Positions 1 to 8,471 of a stretch of 64,000 nucleotides of DNA are shown piece by piece; the stretch's first letter is position 1; each line of letters begins with the position of its first letter. The DNA is taken from the NCBI RefSeq assembly GCF_020829645.1, contig NZ_JAIVFS010000007.1, forward strand, positions 62,001-126,000, in the 5' to 3' direction. A program made the translations under genes and the position numbers. The DNA comes from Nostoc mirabile CHAB5784 (GTDB lineage Bacteria > Cyanobacteriota > Cyanobacteriia > Cyanobacteriales > Nostocaceae). The notes beneath the pieces were generated by a model. It was given only the letters and a program-made list of their open reading frames with translations. It made no database searches and was not told where the DNA came from.

Positions 1-143
1 ACAAGTACTTGACCTTATCGCAAGCACGACGAATTTATACAAGCTTCTTGGGTAAAGCGAAGGTTAGAAAGCACTTATTCTGGCGTTATTCCGTAGTTTG
101 GAAGAAAGGTAATCTCCGTCAGCTAAGTCCAGCCATTATGTAG
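1..143 (+). CDS. 3' end of an unrecognised gene
   Basis: An open frame enters from the left edge, read in the phase starting at base 3, and stops at TAG 141-143. It encodes a 46-residue basic C-terminus that ends LRQLSPAIM. The peptide is rich in Arg, Lys and Trp and reads like a genuine protein tail, but I cannot assign a family from this much sequence. The start lies outside the window. About 90 bp of non-coding sequence follows before the next gene on the same strand. Confidence 0.45.
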   Translation, partial: KYLTLSQARRIYTSFLGKAKVRKHLFWRYSVVWKKGNLRQLSPAIM

Positions 144-233
144 TTTTTGAATACCGGATACAATGTTAGTTACTGTTTTACTATGTGCAATCAATTAACC
201 TAGAAATAACGCTCTTACATACTGGATAAAATC

Positions 234-962
234 ATGGTTCAGCAAGTTCTAATCAATGATGATGATTACTATGTGCCAGATGCCAACCAGCTAATCACTG
301 AAGATGATACACCTGTGGACAATTTTGCATCTGCCAAACAACAACGTCTTTTAGTTAGCTCTCTTTACAGTTCCATACAGCAGCAGACTTTTTTGGCTGA
401 GGCTAATGTCGGTATTTACTATACAGACGGTCAACCCGCAATTGTACCCGATGTTTTTCTCAGCTTAGATGTCCAAGTTCCTGAAAATTGGTGGAAAAAA
501 CAAAATCGTTGTTATATGGTTTGGCGTTTTGGCAAACCTCCAGAAGTCGTAATTGAAATTGTCTCTAATAAAGAAGGTGATGAACTTGGCAAAAAGCTGA
601 AAATTTATGAACAAATGCGGGCTAGTTACTACATCGTATATGACCAGAATCAGCAATTAGGAGAAAAAGTCCTGCGCGTTTATGAACTCAGAGGAAGGCG
701 CTACTTTGAAACTTCAGAAAATTGGTTAGAACAAGTTGGTTTAGGCGTAACTTTGTGGGAAGGTAAATTTGAAGACAGACAAGATACTTGGTTACGCTGG
801 TGCTACCAAGATGGTAATGTTTTATCGACTGGAGATGAACACGCCGAACAGGAACGACAACGTGCCGAACAGGAACGACAACGTGCCGAACAAGCAGAAC
901 AACGCACCCAATTGCTAGCAGATAGGCTACGGGCTATGGGCGTAGATCCCGACACTATCTAG
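234..962 (+). CDS. Uma2 family (DUF820) endonuclease-like protein
   Basis: This 242-residue protein belongs to the Uma2/DUF820 family, a PD-(D/E)XK nuclease fold that is greatly expanded in cyanobacteria and whose biological role is unsettled. The core shows PDVFLSLD followed by the EVVIEIVSNK strand, which supply the acidic and lysine residues of the fold, and then the KLKIYEQMRASYYIVYD segment typical of the family. The last 45 residues are a charged coiled coil built from AEQERQR units. At DNA level these are tandem 21-bp copies around 841-890, so this tail probably grew by repeat slippage. The ATG at 234 is the only good start. The DNA substrate is unknown. A hairpin follows the stop codon. 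Confidence 0.85.
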   Translation: MVQQVLINDDDYYVPDANQLITEDDTPVDNFASAKQQRLLVSSLYSSIQQQTFLAEANVGIYYTDGQPAIVPDVFLSLDVQVPENWWKKQNRCYMVWRFGKPPEVVIEIVSNKEGDELGKKLKIYEQMRASYYIVYDQNQQLGEKVLRVYELRGRRYFETSENWLEQVGLGVTLWEGKFEDRQDTWLRWCYQDGNVLSTGDEHAEQERQRAEQERQRAEQAEQRTQLLADRLRAMGVDPDTI

Positions 963-975
963 GACACTCAACTGT

Positions 976-1003
976 AAAGACGCAAAGTTTTTTTTGCGTC
1001 TTT
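976..1003. terminator. Bidirectional hairpin terminator
   Basis: AAAGACGCAAA (976-986) pairs perfectly with TTTGCGTCTTT (993-1003), and T and A runs lie within and beside the stem. It sits between the convergent Uma2 and miaA genes, so it probably ends transcription from both sides. Confidence 0.65.
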
Positions 1004-1024
1004 GCATGAGCAAAAAAATTCTCA

Positions 1025-1927
1025 CTAACTTGTGCGAATTATAAACTCATTTATCCGCTGCCAAACCTTCTCTAATAAATCAGGATCATCGGCATCAAAC
1101 CATTCAATTTGTGGATATGCTCGAAACCAAGTGCGTTGTCGCTTGGCAAATTGTCGCGTATGCAAAATTGTTAATTCTTTCGCTTCTTCTAAGGAAATAT
1201 CCCCAGCCAAATATTGCTTAATTTCTTGATAGCCCAAAGTATTCAACAAAGACAAATCAGCGCCATATTTTTGACAAAGATACTCCACCTCAGCAACCAA
1301 ACCATTTGCTATCATTTGTTCAGTACGCTGTTGAATCCGAGCAAGCAACTTTTCAACATCGCAATCTAAACCAATTTGCAAAATTGGATAATTTGGTGGA
1401 TTCTCCCCTTGTTGTTCTGAAATTGGATTCCCAGTAACATAATATACTTCTAATGCTCTTAAAGTTCGCACTAAATCATTGCGATGAATCTTTTGTGCAG
1501 CAACAGGGTCAACTTGTTGTAACATTGCATAGAGTTGTGGTTGACCGAGAGATTCAAGTTGCGATCGCAATTCCATCTGTGGTGCAACTCTCGGAATTTT
1601 CATCCCTTGGACAATGGAACGGATATATAAACCAGTGCCACCAACTAGAAACAGTGGTATAACACCAACAGAAGTAATTAAGGCTTGTGTTTGCTCCTGA
1701 TAGTCTGCTACTGTCATCGTGTCTGTTGGATCGCAGATATCTATTAAATAGTGCGGCACCAATTTTTGTTCAGCTACAGTTGGTTTTGCCGTCCCAATAT
1801 CAAACTCACGGTAAACTTGACGAGAATCAGCACTGAGAATTACAGAACCCAACCGTATCGCCAAAGCCAAAGCTAAACCCGATTTACCCGTTGCCGTCGC
1901 CCCACAAATTACAATTAATTTAGTCAT
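1025..1927 (-). CDS. miaA: tRNA dimethylallyltransferase MiaA
   Basis: MiaA (300 residues, normal length) transfers a dimethylallyl group from DMAPP to the N6 of A37 in tRNAs that read UNN codons. The N-terminus carries the P-loop GATATGKSGLA, followed by SADSRQVYREFDIGTAKP, a signature of the family. Further on are VGGTGLYI and, near the C-terminus, RQFAKRQRTWFR, which contacts tRNA. The ATG at 1927 is the only sensible start because TAA and TGA lie in frame just upstream. The start codon itself is the last unit of a heptanucleotide repeat array, and no Shine-Dalgarno sequence is visible. The gene is convergent with the Uma2 gene and divergent from gyrB. Confidence 0.95.
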   Translation of the reverse strand: MTKLIVICGATATGKSGLALALAIRLGSVILSADSRQVYREFDIGTAKPTVAEQKLVPHYLIDICDPTDTMTVADYQEQTQALITSVGVIPLFLVGGTGLYIRSIVQGMKIPRVAPQMELRSQLESLGQPQLYAMLQQVDPVAAQKIHRNDLVRTLRALEVYYVTGNPISEQQGENPPNYPILQIGLDCDVEKLLARIQQRTEQMIANGLVAEVEYLCQKYGADLSLLNTLGYQEIKQYLAGDISLEEAKELTILHTRQFAKRQRTWFRAYPQIEWFDADDPDLLEKVWQRINEFIIRTS

Positions 1928-2013
1928 TAGTCATTAGTCATTAGTCATTAGTCATTAGTCATTAGTCATTAGTCATTAGTCATTAGTCATTAGTCATTAG
2001 TCATTAGTCATTA
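1921..2013. repeat. Heptanucleotide tandem repeat (TAGTCAT, about 13 copies)
   Basis: About thirteen perfect copies of the 7-bp unit TAGTCAT run from the miaA start codon upstream. On the miaA strand the unit reads ATGACTA, so an ATG recurs every 7 nt in rotating frames, each followed closely by stops. Short tandem heptamers (STRR) are a known feature of Nostoc/Anabaena genomes. The copy number is likely to vary between strains. Confidence 0.9.
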
Positions 2014-2020
2014 AGCTATT

Positions 2021-2092
2021 CTCCCCCTGCCCCCTGCCCCCTGCCCCCTGCTCCCCCTGCCCCTCTGCCTCCCCGTGCCCCTCTTCCACGGT
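2021..2092. repeat. C-rich low-complexity tract (CCCCCTG units)
   Basis: A pyrimidine-rich run of imperfect CCCCCTG heptamers lies between the miaA repeat array and the gyrB leader. It is another STRR-type sequence with no coding potential that I can support. Confidence 0.7.
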
Positions 2093-2226
2093 AGTGCAAC
2101 CCCAGTATAAACTTCTCTTGAAAATGCCCTACAGACGCCAGCAAGGCTTTTGTGTTACAATTTTGGAGTGTTTTTACTTTTATTTGCCTTTAGGCGATTT
2201 CAACCCCACGCATCAGGAGAGTTTAC

Positions 2227-5200
2227 ATGACGAGCAGTTACAGTGCCGATCAGATTCAAGTTCTGGAAGGTCTGGAAGCCGTCCGCAAAAGACCAGGAAT
2301 GTACATCGGTACCACTGGGCCGCGAGGACTCCACCATTTAGTTTACGAGGTGGTGGACAATTCAATTGATGAGGCTTTGGCGGGTCATTGCACTCATATA
2401 GAAGTGGATATCAACGCTGATGGTTCAGTAACTGTAACAGATGATGGTCGCGGTATTCCCGTCGATACTCACTCGCGCACCGGAAAATCGGCTTTGGAAA
2501 CCGTAATGACGGTACTGCACGCCGGTGGTAAGTTTGGCGGCGGTGGTTACAAAGTTTCTGGAGGATTGCACGGGGTTGGTATTTCTGTTGTTAATGCCCT
2601 CTCTGAGGTTGTAGAAGTTACAGTTTGGCGAGATAAAAAGGTTCATCTCCAACGCTATGAACGCGGTATCCCGGTTAGTGAACTGCAAGTCAAGCCTTAC
2701 AAAGAAGCTAGAACTGGAACTTCTGTCACCTTTAAGCCAGATACCCAAATCTTTACAACTAGCATTGAGTTTGATTACATCACTTTATCAGGTCGCTTAC
2801 GGGAGTTGGCGTATCTGAATGCAGGTGTCAAAATTACCTTTACTGACCACCGTCTTGAATTACTAAAAAGCGATACACCTAAAGTAGAATCCTACAATTA
2901 CAAGGGTGGTATTAAAGAATATATCGCTTACATGAACCGCGAGAAGCAGCCACTGCATGAAGAAATTATCTATGTGCAGGGGGAACGCAACAATGTACAA
3001 GTGGAAGTTTCTTTGCAGTGGTGTACTGATGCTTATACGGATAATGTTCTAGGTTTTGCCAACAATATTCGTACAGTAGATGGTGGTACGCACTTAGAAG
3101 GGTTGAAAGCAGTTCTGACTCGGACATTAAATGCGATCGCTCGCAAGCGCAATAAAATTAAAGAGAATGAACCTAACCTCAGTGGCGAACACGTCCGCGA
3201 AGGTTTGACTGCGGTAATTTCCGTTAAAGTTCCAGATCCAGAATTTGAAGGACAAACCAAAACCAAACTCGGTAACACTGAAGTTCGAGGGATTGTTGAT
3301 TCTTTGGTAGGAGAAGTCCTCACCGAGTACTTAGAATTTCACCCGGCGATCGCAGACTCAATTTTAGATAAAGCTATCCAAGCTTTCAAAGCCGCAGAAG
3401 CAGCGCGTCATGCGCGGGAATTAGTCAGACGCAAATCCGTACTGGAATCTTCGCCATTACCTGGTAAATTGGCGGATTGTAGTTCTCGTGATCCCAGCGA
3501 ATCTGAGATATTCATCGTGGAAGGGGACTCAGCCGGTGGATGTTACATTGGTAGTACGCTAGTAGCATTAGCTGATGGACGTAATCTTAGCCTTGAAGAA
3601 ATTGTTACCGAACAGGCGATGGGAAAGGAGCATTTTTGCTACACAATCAGAGAAAGTGGGAATATTGGGATAGAAAGAATCATCAATGCCCGAATGACAA
3701 AGGCCAATGCCGAAGTCATCAAAATTACATTAGATAATGGGGAAACCCTAATCTGTACACCGGATCACCTACATATGTTGCGAGATGGCAGTTATAAGGC
3801 AGCAGAATTACTGACTCCAGAAGACTCGCTCATGCCTTTACATCGTCAGATATCGCAGAAGAATGAAGGGGGAACGGCACTTATTGGCTACGAAATGGTT
3901 TGGAATCCATTGAATGATAAGTGGATTTACACTCATTTGCTGGCAGATTTTTACAACCTTGAGCATGGTGTCTATAAGTCGTCAGATGGCAGCGATCACC
4001 ATCATGTTGATTTCAACAAACTCAATAACAACCCGACAAACATCAAGCGGATGTATCGTGAAGTACACTTAAATCTGCATCGCCAACACCTGAAAAAAAC
4101 ATTACATCGACCAGATGTAATTGAAAAGAGCCGCCAAATTCATCAGAGTCAGGAATTTCGCGCCAAGATGAGCCAAAGAATGCAGCAGCCCCAAACGCGA
4201 CAGATTTTGTCACAACAGGCTAAGATGCAATGGGCTTCGACAGCTTACAAAGCCTATATGACTGGCAAATGGCGCGAGTTTTATGACAATAACGAAACTT
4301 ATCGTCAGCAAAACCGCGAACATCTTAATCAAGCACAGCAAAACTATTGGAATGATGAAACTAATTGTTTAGCTCAAGCTCAAAGAGTTAGCAATTATTT
4401 TGCTAATAATCCTGAGGTGCGTGAGACTTACTCAGTTCTAGCCAAGCAACAATGGCAAGATGAGGCTTTGTTGGCATGGCGGCGAGAAAAAACACAGGAA
4501 CAATGGACGCCTGAATTCCGTACCAAACGCCACGCTGCTTTACAGCGAACCTACTATCGCAAAACTATTGCTGCTCTCAAGCAAATCGAAATTGAACAAG
4601 GTGCGCTTGAATTAGATGCTTATCAAGCTTACCGTCTACAGACACAAGACAAGTCTCTGTTAAAGTTCGATACGTTTTGTAAGCGCTACTTTGAAGATAA
4701 TCAAGCTCTTGCTTGTGAAGCAGTTGCTAACTATAATCATCGCGTTGTTTCTATAGAACGCTTAGAAGAAAAGGTAGACGTTTACGACATCGAAGTTCCT
4801 CATACCCACAACTTTGCTTTGGCGAGTGGTGTATTTGTCCATAACAGCGCCAAACAAGGACGCGATCGCCGCACTCAAGCTATCTTGCCTCTACGTGGTA
4901 AAATTCTCAACATTGAAAAAACCGACGACGCGAAAATCTATAAAAATAACGAAGTTCAAGCGTTAATTACAGCCCTCGGTTTAGGTGTCAAAGGTGATGA
5001 ATTCGATTCCACTCAACTGCGTTATCACCGCATAGTCATTATGACGGATGCTGACGTAGATGGGGCGCACATTCGGACTTTGTTGTTAACATTCTTCTAT
5101 CGATATCAACGAGCGCTCATCGAACAAGGCTTTATTTATATTGCTTGTCCCCCACTGTTTAAAGTAGAACGGGGACGTAATCATGAGTACTGCTATAGCG

Positions 5201-5469
5201 ATCGCGAAAAAAATCAAGCGATCGCCAAATTCCCTGCTAACGCCAACTATACCATCCAACGCTTCAAAGGTTTGGGTGAAATGATGCCACAACAACTCTG
5301 GGACACCACAATGAACCCAGAAACCCGCAAAATGAAGCAAGTCGAAATTGAGGACGCTGCCGAAGCCGATCGCATCTTCACAATTTTAATGGGCGATCGC
5401 GTCGCACCCAGACGAGAATTCATCGAAACCTATGGTTCTAAACTCAACTTCACCGATTTAGATATTTAA
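2227..5469 (+). CDS. gyrB: DNA gyrase subunit B precursor interrupted by an intein
   Basis: GyrB is the ATPase subunit of DNA gyrase, which introduces negative supercoils. The 1080-residue precursor is 645 residues once the intein (residues 439-873) is removed, a normal GyrB length. The N-terminal GHKL ATPase shows YEVVDNSIDEALAG and DDGRGIPVD; the TOPRIM motif EGDSAGG is at residues 432-438; and the C-terminal TOPRIM half has MTDADVDGAHIRTLLLTFFYR and QRFKGLGEM. The intein sits directly after EGDSAGG and the extein resumes at SAKQGRDR, so splicing is needed to assemble the active TOPRIM site. AGGAG at 2215-2219 supports the ATG at 2227. A terminator hairpin follows the gene. No other gyrase gene is adjacent; an A-subunit gene lies 5 kb away on the other strand. 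Confidence 0.97.
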   Translation: MTSSYSADQIQVLEGLEAVRKRPGMYIGTTGPRGLHHLVYEVVDNSIDEALAGHCTHIEVDINADGSVTVTDDGRGIPVDTHSRTGKSALETVMTVLHAGGKFGGGGYKVSGGLHGVGISVVNALSEVVEVTVWRDKKVHLQRYERGIPVSELQVKPYKEARTGTSVTFKPDTQIFTTSIEFDYITLSGRLRELAYLNAGVKITFTDHRLELLKSDTPKVESYNYKGGIKEYIAYMNREKQPLHEEIIYVQGERNNVQVEVSLQWCTDAYTDNVLGFANNIRTVDGGTHLEGLKAVLTRTLNAIARKRNKIKENEPNLSGEHVREGLTAVISVKVPDPEFEGQTKTKLGNTEVRGIVDSLVGEVLTEYLEFHPAIADSILDKAIQAFKAAEAARHARELVRRKSVLESSPLPGKLADCSSRDPSESEIFIVEGDSAGGCYIGSTLVALADGRNLSLEEIVTEQAMGKEHFCYTIRESGNIGIERIINARMTKANAEVIKITLDNGETLICTPDHLHMLRDGSYKAAELLTPEDSLMPLHRQISQKNEGGTALIGYEMVWNPLNDKWIYTHLLADFYNLEHGVYKSSDGSDHHHVDFNKLNNNPTNIKRMYREVHLNLHRQHLKKTLHRPDVIEKSRQIHQSQEFRAKMSQRMQQPQTRQILSQQAKMQWASTAYKAYMTGKWREFYDNNETYRQQNREHLNQAQQNYWNDETNCLAQAQRVSNYFANNPEVRETYSVLAKQQWQDEALLAWRREKTQEQWTPEFRTKRHAALQRTYYRKTIAALKQIEIEQGALELDAYQAYRLQTQDKSLLKFDTFCKRYFEDNQALACEAVANYNHRVVSIERLEEKVDVYDIEVPHTHNFALASGVFVHNSAKQGRDRRTQAILPLRGKILNIEKTDDAKIYKNNEVQALITALGLGVKGDEFDSTQLRYHRIVIMTDADVDGAHIRTLLLTFFYRYQRALIEQGFIYIACPPLFKVERGRNHEYCYSDREKNQAIAKFPANANYTIQRFKGLGEMMPQQLWDTTMNPETRKMKQVEIEDAAEADRIFTILMGDRVAPRREFIETYGSKLNFTDLDI
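3541..4845 (+). other. GyrB intein with HNH homing endonuclease domain
   Basis: This 435-residue protein intron lies in frame within gyrB (precursor residues 439-873). Block A starts with the nucleophile Cys439 (CYIGSTLVALADG). Block B is LICTPDHLHMLRDG with the TxxH motif. Blocks F and G read VDVYDIEVPHTHNFALAS then GVFVHN, followed by extein Ser874. These are the complete chemistry residues of a class 1 intein, so splicing is expected. The central part carries H591-H-H-V-D-F-N-K-L-N-N-N-P603, an HNH nuclease motif, rather than the LAGLIDADG endonuclease found in most inteins. A long helical, basic, Gln-rich stretch follows (about residues 615-830) with recurring Trp-Arg motifs; this may be the DNA-recognition part. 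Both boundaries are exact because the extein sequence is so well conserved. Confidence 0.95.
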
Positions 5470-5508
5470 TATCAATTCTCTGGCACGACTTCAATAATTT
5501 GTGACATT

Positions 5509-5546
5509 GGTAATGAGTGATACGTTTTCACCCATTACCTTTTTTA
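5509..5546 (+). terminator. gyrB terminator
   Basis: GGTAATG-AGTG pairs with CAC-C-CATTACC (5509-5539) and is followed by a run of T (5540-5546). It lies 40 bp after the gyrB stop and is a convincing Rho-independent terminator. Confidence 0.75.
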
Positions 5547-5721
5547 TATCTAAAAATTGCTATAAAAACTATCTCTTTTGGCTGATGACAAATTAGTAAA
5601 TGCGTAAATCTTTTGTATTAATATTTTTCTTACTACAAACTATGTCGTTAGATGAGTGACTATATCCATAAATTCAATAAGTATTGTTAATACCCTATTT
5701 CACTGGATTCTGCACAAAGCT

Positions 5722-6330
5722 ATGAAAGCGAGCAAAGGCATAGTAGAAATATTGTTCAATATTATTGGCATAAGTAGCTTGATTGCTCTGTCTGCGTGCG
5801 CTCAACCTGTCGAAACTCCTACAGTAACTGTCCCTCCTATCACCCCAACTCCTACTGCCACCATTGCCACCCAAAATTTAGCAGAACTGGCAAAGTCAGC
5901 AGCCAGTCAGGGACAGTTTCAAACCCTTATCCGAGCAGTGCAAGCCGCAGGCTTAACTGAACAACTTTCTGCACCAGGCCCTTACACAATATTTGCACCT
6001 ACTGACGCCGCTTTCTCTGCTTTACCAAAAACTACTTTAGACCAACTCTTACAGCCAGCAAACAAAAAACAATTAGTTAAGCTTCTGGCCTACCACGTTA
6101 TACCTGGAGGAATTACCTCCCAACAATTGACATCTGGACAAGTTAAAACAATTGAGGGTAGCCCCGTTAAAATCACGGTTGATCGTGCCAGCAACTCTAT
6201 CACAGTCAACAACGCTAAAGTGACTCAGCCAGACATCCCAGCTAGTAACGGCATCGTTCATATAGTTGACCAGGTACTTCTGCCACCTAATTTTCCCCCA
6301 AGTCTAAAAACCACCCCAACACCACGGTAG
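5722..6330 (+). CDS. Fasciclin-domain lipoprotein
   Basis: This 202-residue exported protein has one fasciclin (FAS1) domain, a fold associated with adhesion or the extracellular matrix. The start is the ATG at 5722; a GTG at 5656 in the same frame would place 22 extra residues before a signal peptide and is less likely. Residues 1-30 form a lipoprotein signal ending in the lipobox LSAC, so the mature Cys would be lipidated. A Pro/Thr linker follows (PTVTVPPITPTPTATIAT). The FAS1 domain shows YTIFAPTDAAFSALP, LLAYHVIPGGI and GIVHIVDQVLLPP. Its ligand is unknown. It is transcribed alone, since a terminator lies upstream and a long non-coding gap downstream. Confidence 0.88.
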   Translation: MKASKGIVEILFNIIGISSLIALSACAQPVETPTVTVPPITPTPTATIATQNLAELAKSAASQGQFQTLIRAVQAAGLTEQLSAPGPYTIFAPTDAAFSALPKTTLDQLLQPANKKQLVKLLAYHVIPGGITSQQLTSGQVKTIEGSPVKITVDRASNSITVNNAKVTQPDIPASNGIVHIVDQVLLPPNFPPSLKTTPTPR

Positions 6331-6380
6331 TTCAAGCATTGCTGATAGTTTCCAGTTTCCGCTAATAGTCTGTCAAGTCA

Positions 6381-6477
6381 AATTTGCTGGGTTCGTAGTA
6401 AGCACTTCAGTGCTTAAAAATCTAAATCTAGGACTAAAGTCCTTACTACGAACTTTTTCACCCCTCAAAATTAATGA
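6381..6477. repeat. Dispersed inverted repeat, uninterrupted copy
   Basis: A 97-bp repeat whose core is bounded by GTTCGTAGTAAG (6391) and its complement CTTACTACGAAC (6442-6453). An almost identical copy lies at 6658-6847. It can fold into a long hairpin. Confidence 0.75.
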
Positions 6478-6657
6478 CATAAACCACTAGTAGTCTGTCC
6501 CATTAGTTCTGATAGGTAAATCAGTTTTAAATTTCTCTTCTTTACCTCTTATACTTCTCTGCGAGACGCTGCGCGAACGCGCTCTTTGCGTCCTTTGCGG
6601 TTCGTTTTTTTACCCTTCAAACTTCGCTTTACAGACTAGTAGTGGTTTGTCTCATTA

Positions 6658-6847
6658 AATTTGCTGGGTTCGTAGTAGGCACTGAAGTGCTTAAAAATCT
6701 AGTAGGACTTACGCAAAATATCTCTCAAACTCTGATTTCTCCGTGTACTCTGCGCCTAATAAGGTTCGTTATTCCGTAACTCTTGCGTAAGTCCTATCTA
6801 GGACTAAAGTCCTTACTACGAACTTGTTCACCCCTCAAAATTAATGA
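6658..6847. repeat. Same dispersed inverted repeat, split by a nested element
   Basis: This copy starts TTTGCTGGGTTCGTAGTAG and ends CCCCTCAAAATTAATGA, exactly as the copy at 6381 does. It is interrupted after AAAAATCTA by the 92-bp AGGACTTACGCA element at 6704-6795 and then resumes ATCTAGGACTAAAG. Confidence 0.75.
6704..6795. mobile_element. MITE-like element, AGGACTTACGCA family, copy 1
   Basis: The 92-bp element has terminal inverted repeats AGGACTTACGCA and TGCGTAAGTCCT and no coding capacity. It interrupts another repeat cleanly, which shows it has moved. Related copies are at 18154-18290 and 34488-34618. The inner parts share CTCTCAAACTC and a CTCCGTG motif. Confidence 0.75.
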
Positions 6848-8326
6848 AACAGACCAGTAGTAGTCTGTAAAGCCAACTTTGCGGGGTTTATGCTAAGAAA
6901 ACCAAGTTCTTTTCTCCCCCTGCCTCCCCTGCTTGCTTTCACCCTTCGTTTTTGGATTGGTCGAGTACTACGGCTAGATTTGAAAGCCATCCTGACTTTG
7001 AACTAGACGCTAACAATCAATAAAAAAATTAGGTTGCTTTACCACGCCAGTCGTAGGTCAGTGCGACATAACTACAAAAATTCTAAATTTTTCACTTAGT
7101 CAATAACCATATAATTTGCTTATTGTCAATATTTTACAAAAGTTCAATCTTATAGTGTTAGCTAAACTACCAACTTTATGGAAGTTTAGTTAAGATAATA
7201 CTCTTTGCACTGACTGGCTGATTTATTTTGTCCACCAGCTAGAAACACATTTGTTATGCTTTAAGAAAATAACTCAATCTCATCTATCAAACAGCAATTA
7301 ATAAGTATTTTGAGGATTTCTCATAATAAGATGACAGAAGCTTACCGAAATAAAAGTCTTTAAGTTTACAAAGTGCTTACGTAAATCAAGTTTGTAACCA
7401 AATCATCAGGCAATCTTCTAGGTTCTCCTTCTTCGAGGTAATGCCTACTGGAAGCGGACACCATCTGGCAGCAAACTTGTTAATATCTTCATGTACTGCC
7501 GTGGCGATCGCTATTGTATCGGATGTATCTAATGAACTTTTGCCTTAAATAAGACTATACTGGCGAGTTCGCAGGACAAATTCTTTTTGTATTGATTAAA
7601 ATATCCTTGTATACAATAAGAAAAGTTTGTCAAGTTTCATAGGGCTGAAATCGCCACAGTGCGCTAACGTGTGAATAAGACCAAATTAGTTAAACCTAAA
7701 TTGATCTGCTATCAGGTCGATTCTGCCAGAGCCTCAACTCCTCAGTTAAGGTAATTAGTACGCAGAAGGTTAACTGCTTTAAGGCAAACACCATCACCCT
7801 TGTTGTATTTACCCAAGGTCAAGAACCGCTTTAGTCTAAGGAATGCGTAATTTGTGAAGGAAATGTAAAAATGGGTAGATTAAGACGAATCGTTTGAGTT
7901 AACATAAAATTCACTCTTTCTAAGTAATTAATGTTGTGTAAAATACATGAAATTCGGCAAAAGCAAACGTACTTACTTTGTAATGTAATAAGAGGGTCAC
8001 TGCAATTGGGAAAAGTGGAGAAAAATTTAAGGGTATAACTCCCGTTTTTAATGTCTTTTTGGTAATAGTGGCTAATAATTGCTTTAGAAGTTCATGATTA
8101 ATACACAAAAAGAGTGCAATTTCTGTGAAACAGGCTACAATCGGAAGAGTCTTTCTAGGAAAATCTGCCAACAGTCTGAATTAATTAGTATAGAATGGCA
8201 AATTTTTTGATAAAGGCGAGTCTTTTTTTTGACCAGTTAGTTGAAAGCAGTGTGTAATAGCAACACACATAACATTTACTAAGATGAGCAAGTCACTTTT
8301 AGTAATCGCTTAAACTAAAGTAAAAA

Positions 8327-8394
8327 ACCTCCGACCGGAGGTGTAAAACGTCCGAAAATATCTCTGGCAAATCTGCCAAAAAGCTTATTTTCGG
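8327..8394 (+). promoter_or_regulatory. Two hairpins in the sigA leader
   Basis: ACCTCCGACCGGAGGT (8327-8342) and CCGAAAATA...TATTTTCGG (8352-8394, with an inner TGGCAAATCTGCCA) form adjacent stem-loops 78 nt before the sigA ATG. The first is preceded by six A, so on the minus strand it would be a good terminator. On the plus strand the pair could shape the sigA mRNA leader. Function is inferred from structure only. Confidence 0.5.
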
Positions 8395-8471
8395 TTGATG
8401 AATAGCTCGTTTAAAAGAGCAGTAAACACATCTTGAGTAATTGATTCTGCAAGGAGCATGAGGAACGCGGC

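Larger units (their letters stand above)
6331..8471. other. 2.1 kb non-coding, repeat-rich region upstream of sigA
   Basis: I find no credible gene here. The first 600 bp are a patchwork of dispersed repeats, described separately (6381-6477, 6658-6847, 6704-6795). They include a tract near 6525-6612 with GAGACGCTGCGCGAACGCG, a very common cyanobacterial dispersed motif. From about 7000 to 8300 the sequence is AT-rich and non-repetitive. It probably holds the long leader and multiple promoters of sigA. A small open frame on the minus strand (7920-8171) has no family features and I do not annotate it. Confidence 0.6.

Noticed and set aside
7920..8171. 83-residue frame on the minus strand upstream of sigA
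   Set aside because: Composition is unremarkable, there is no Shine-Dalgarno or family motif, and it lies in a probable long leader.
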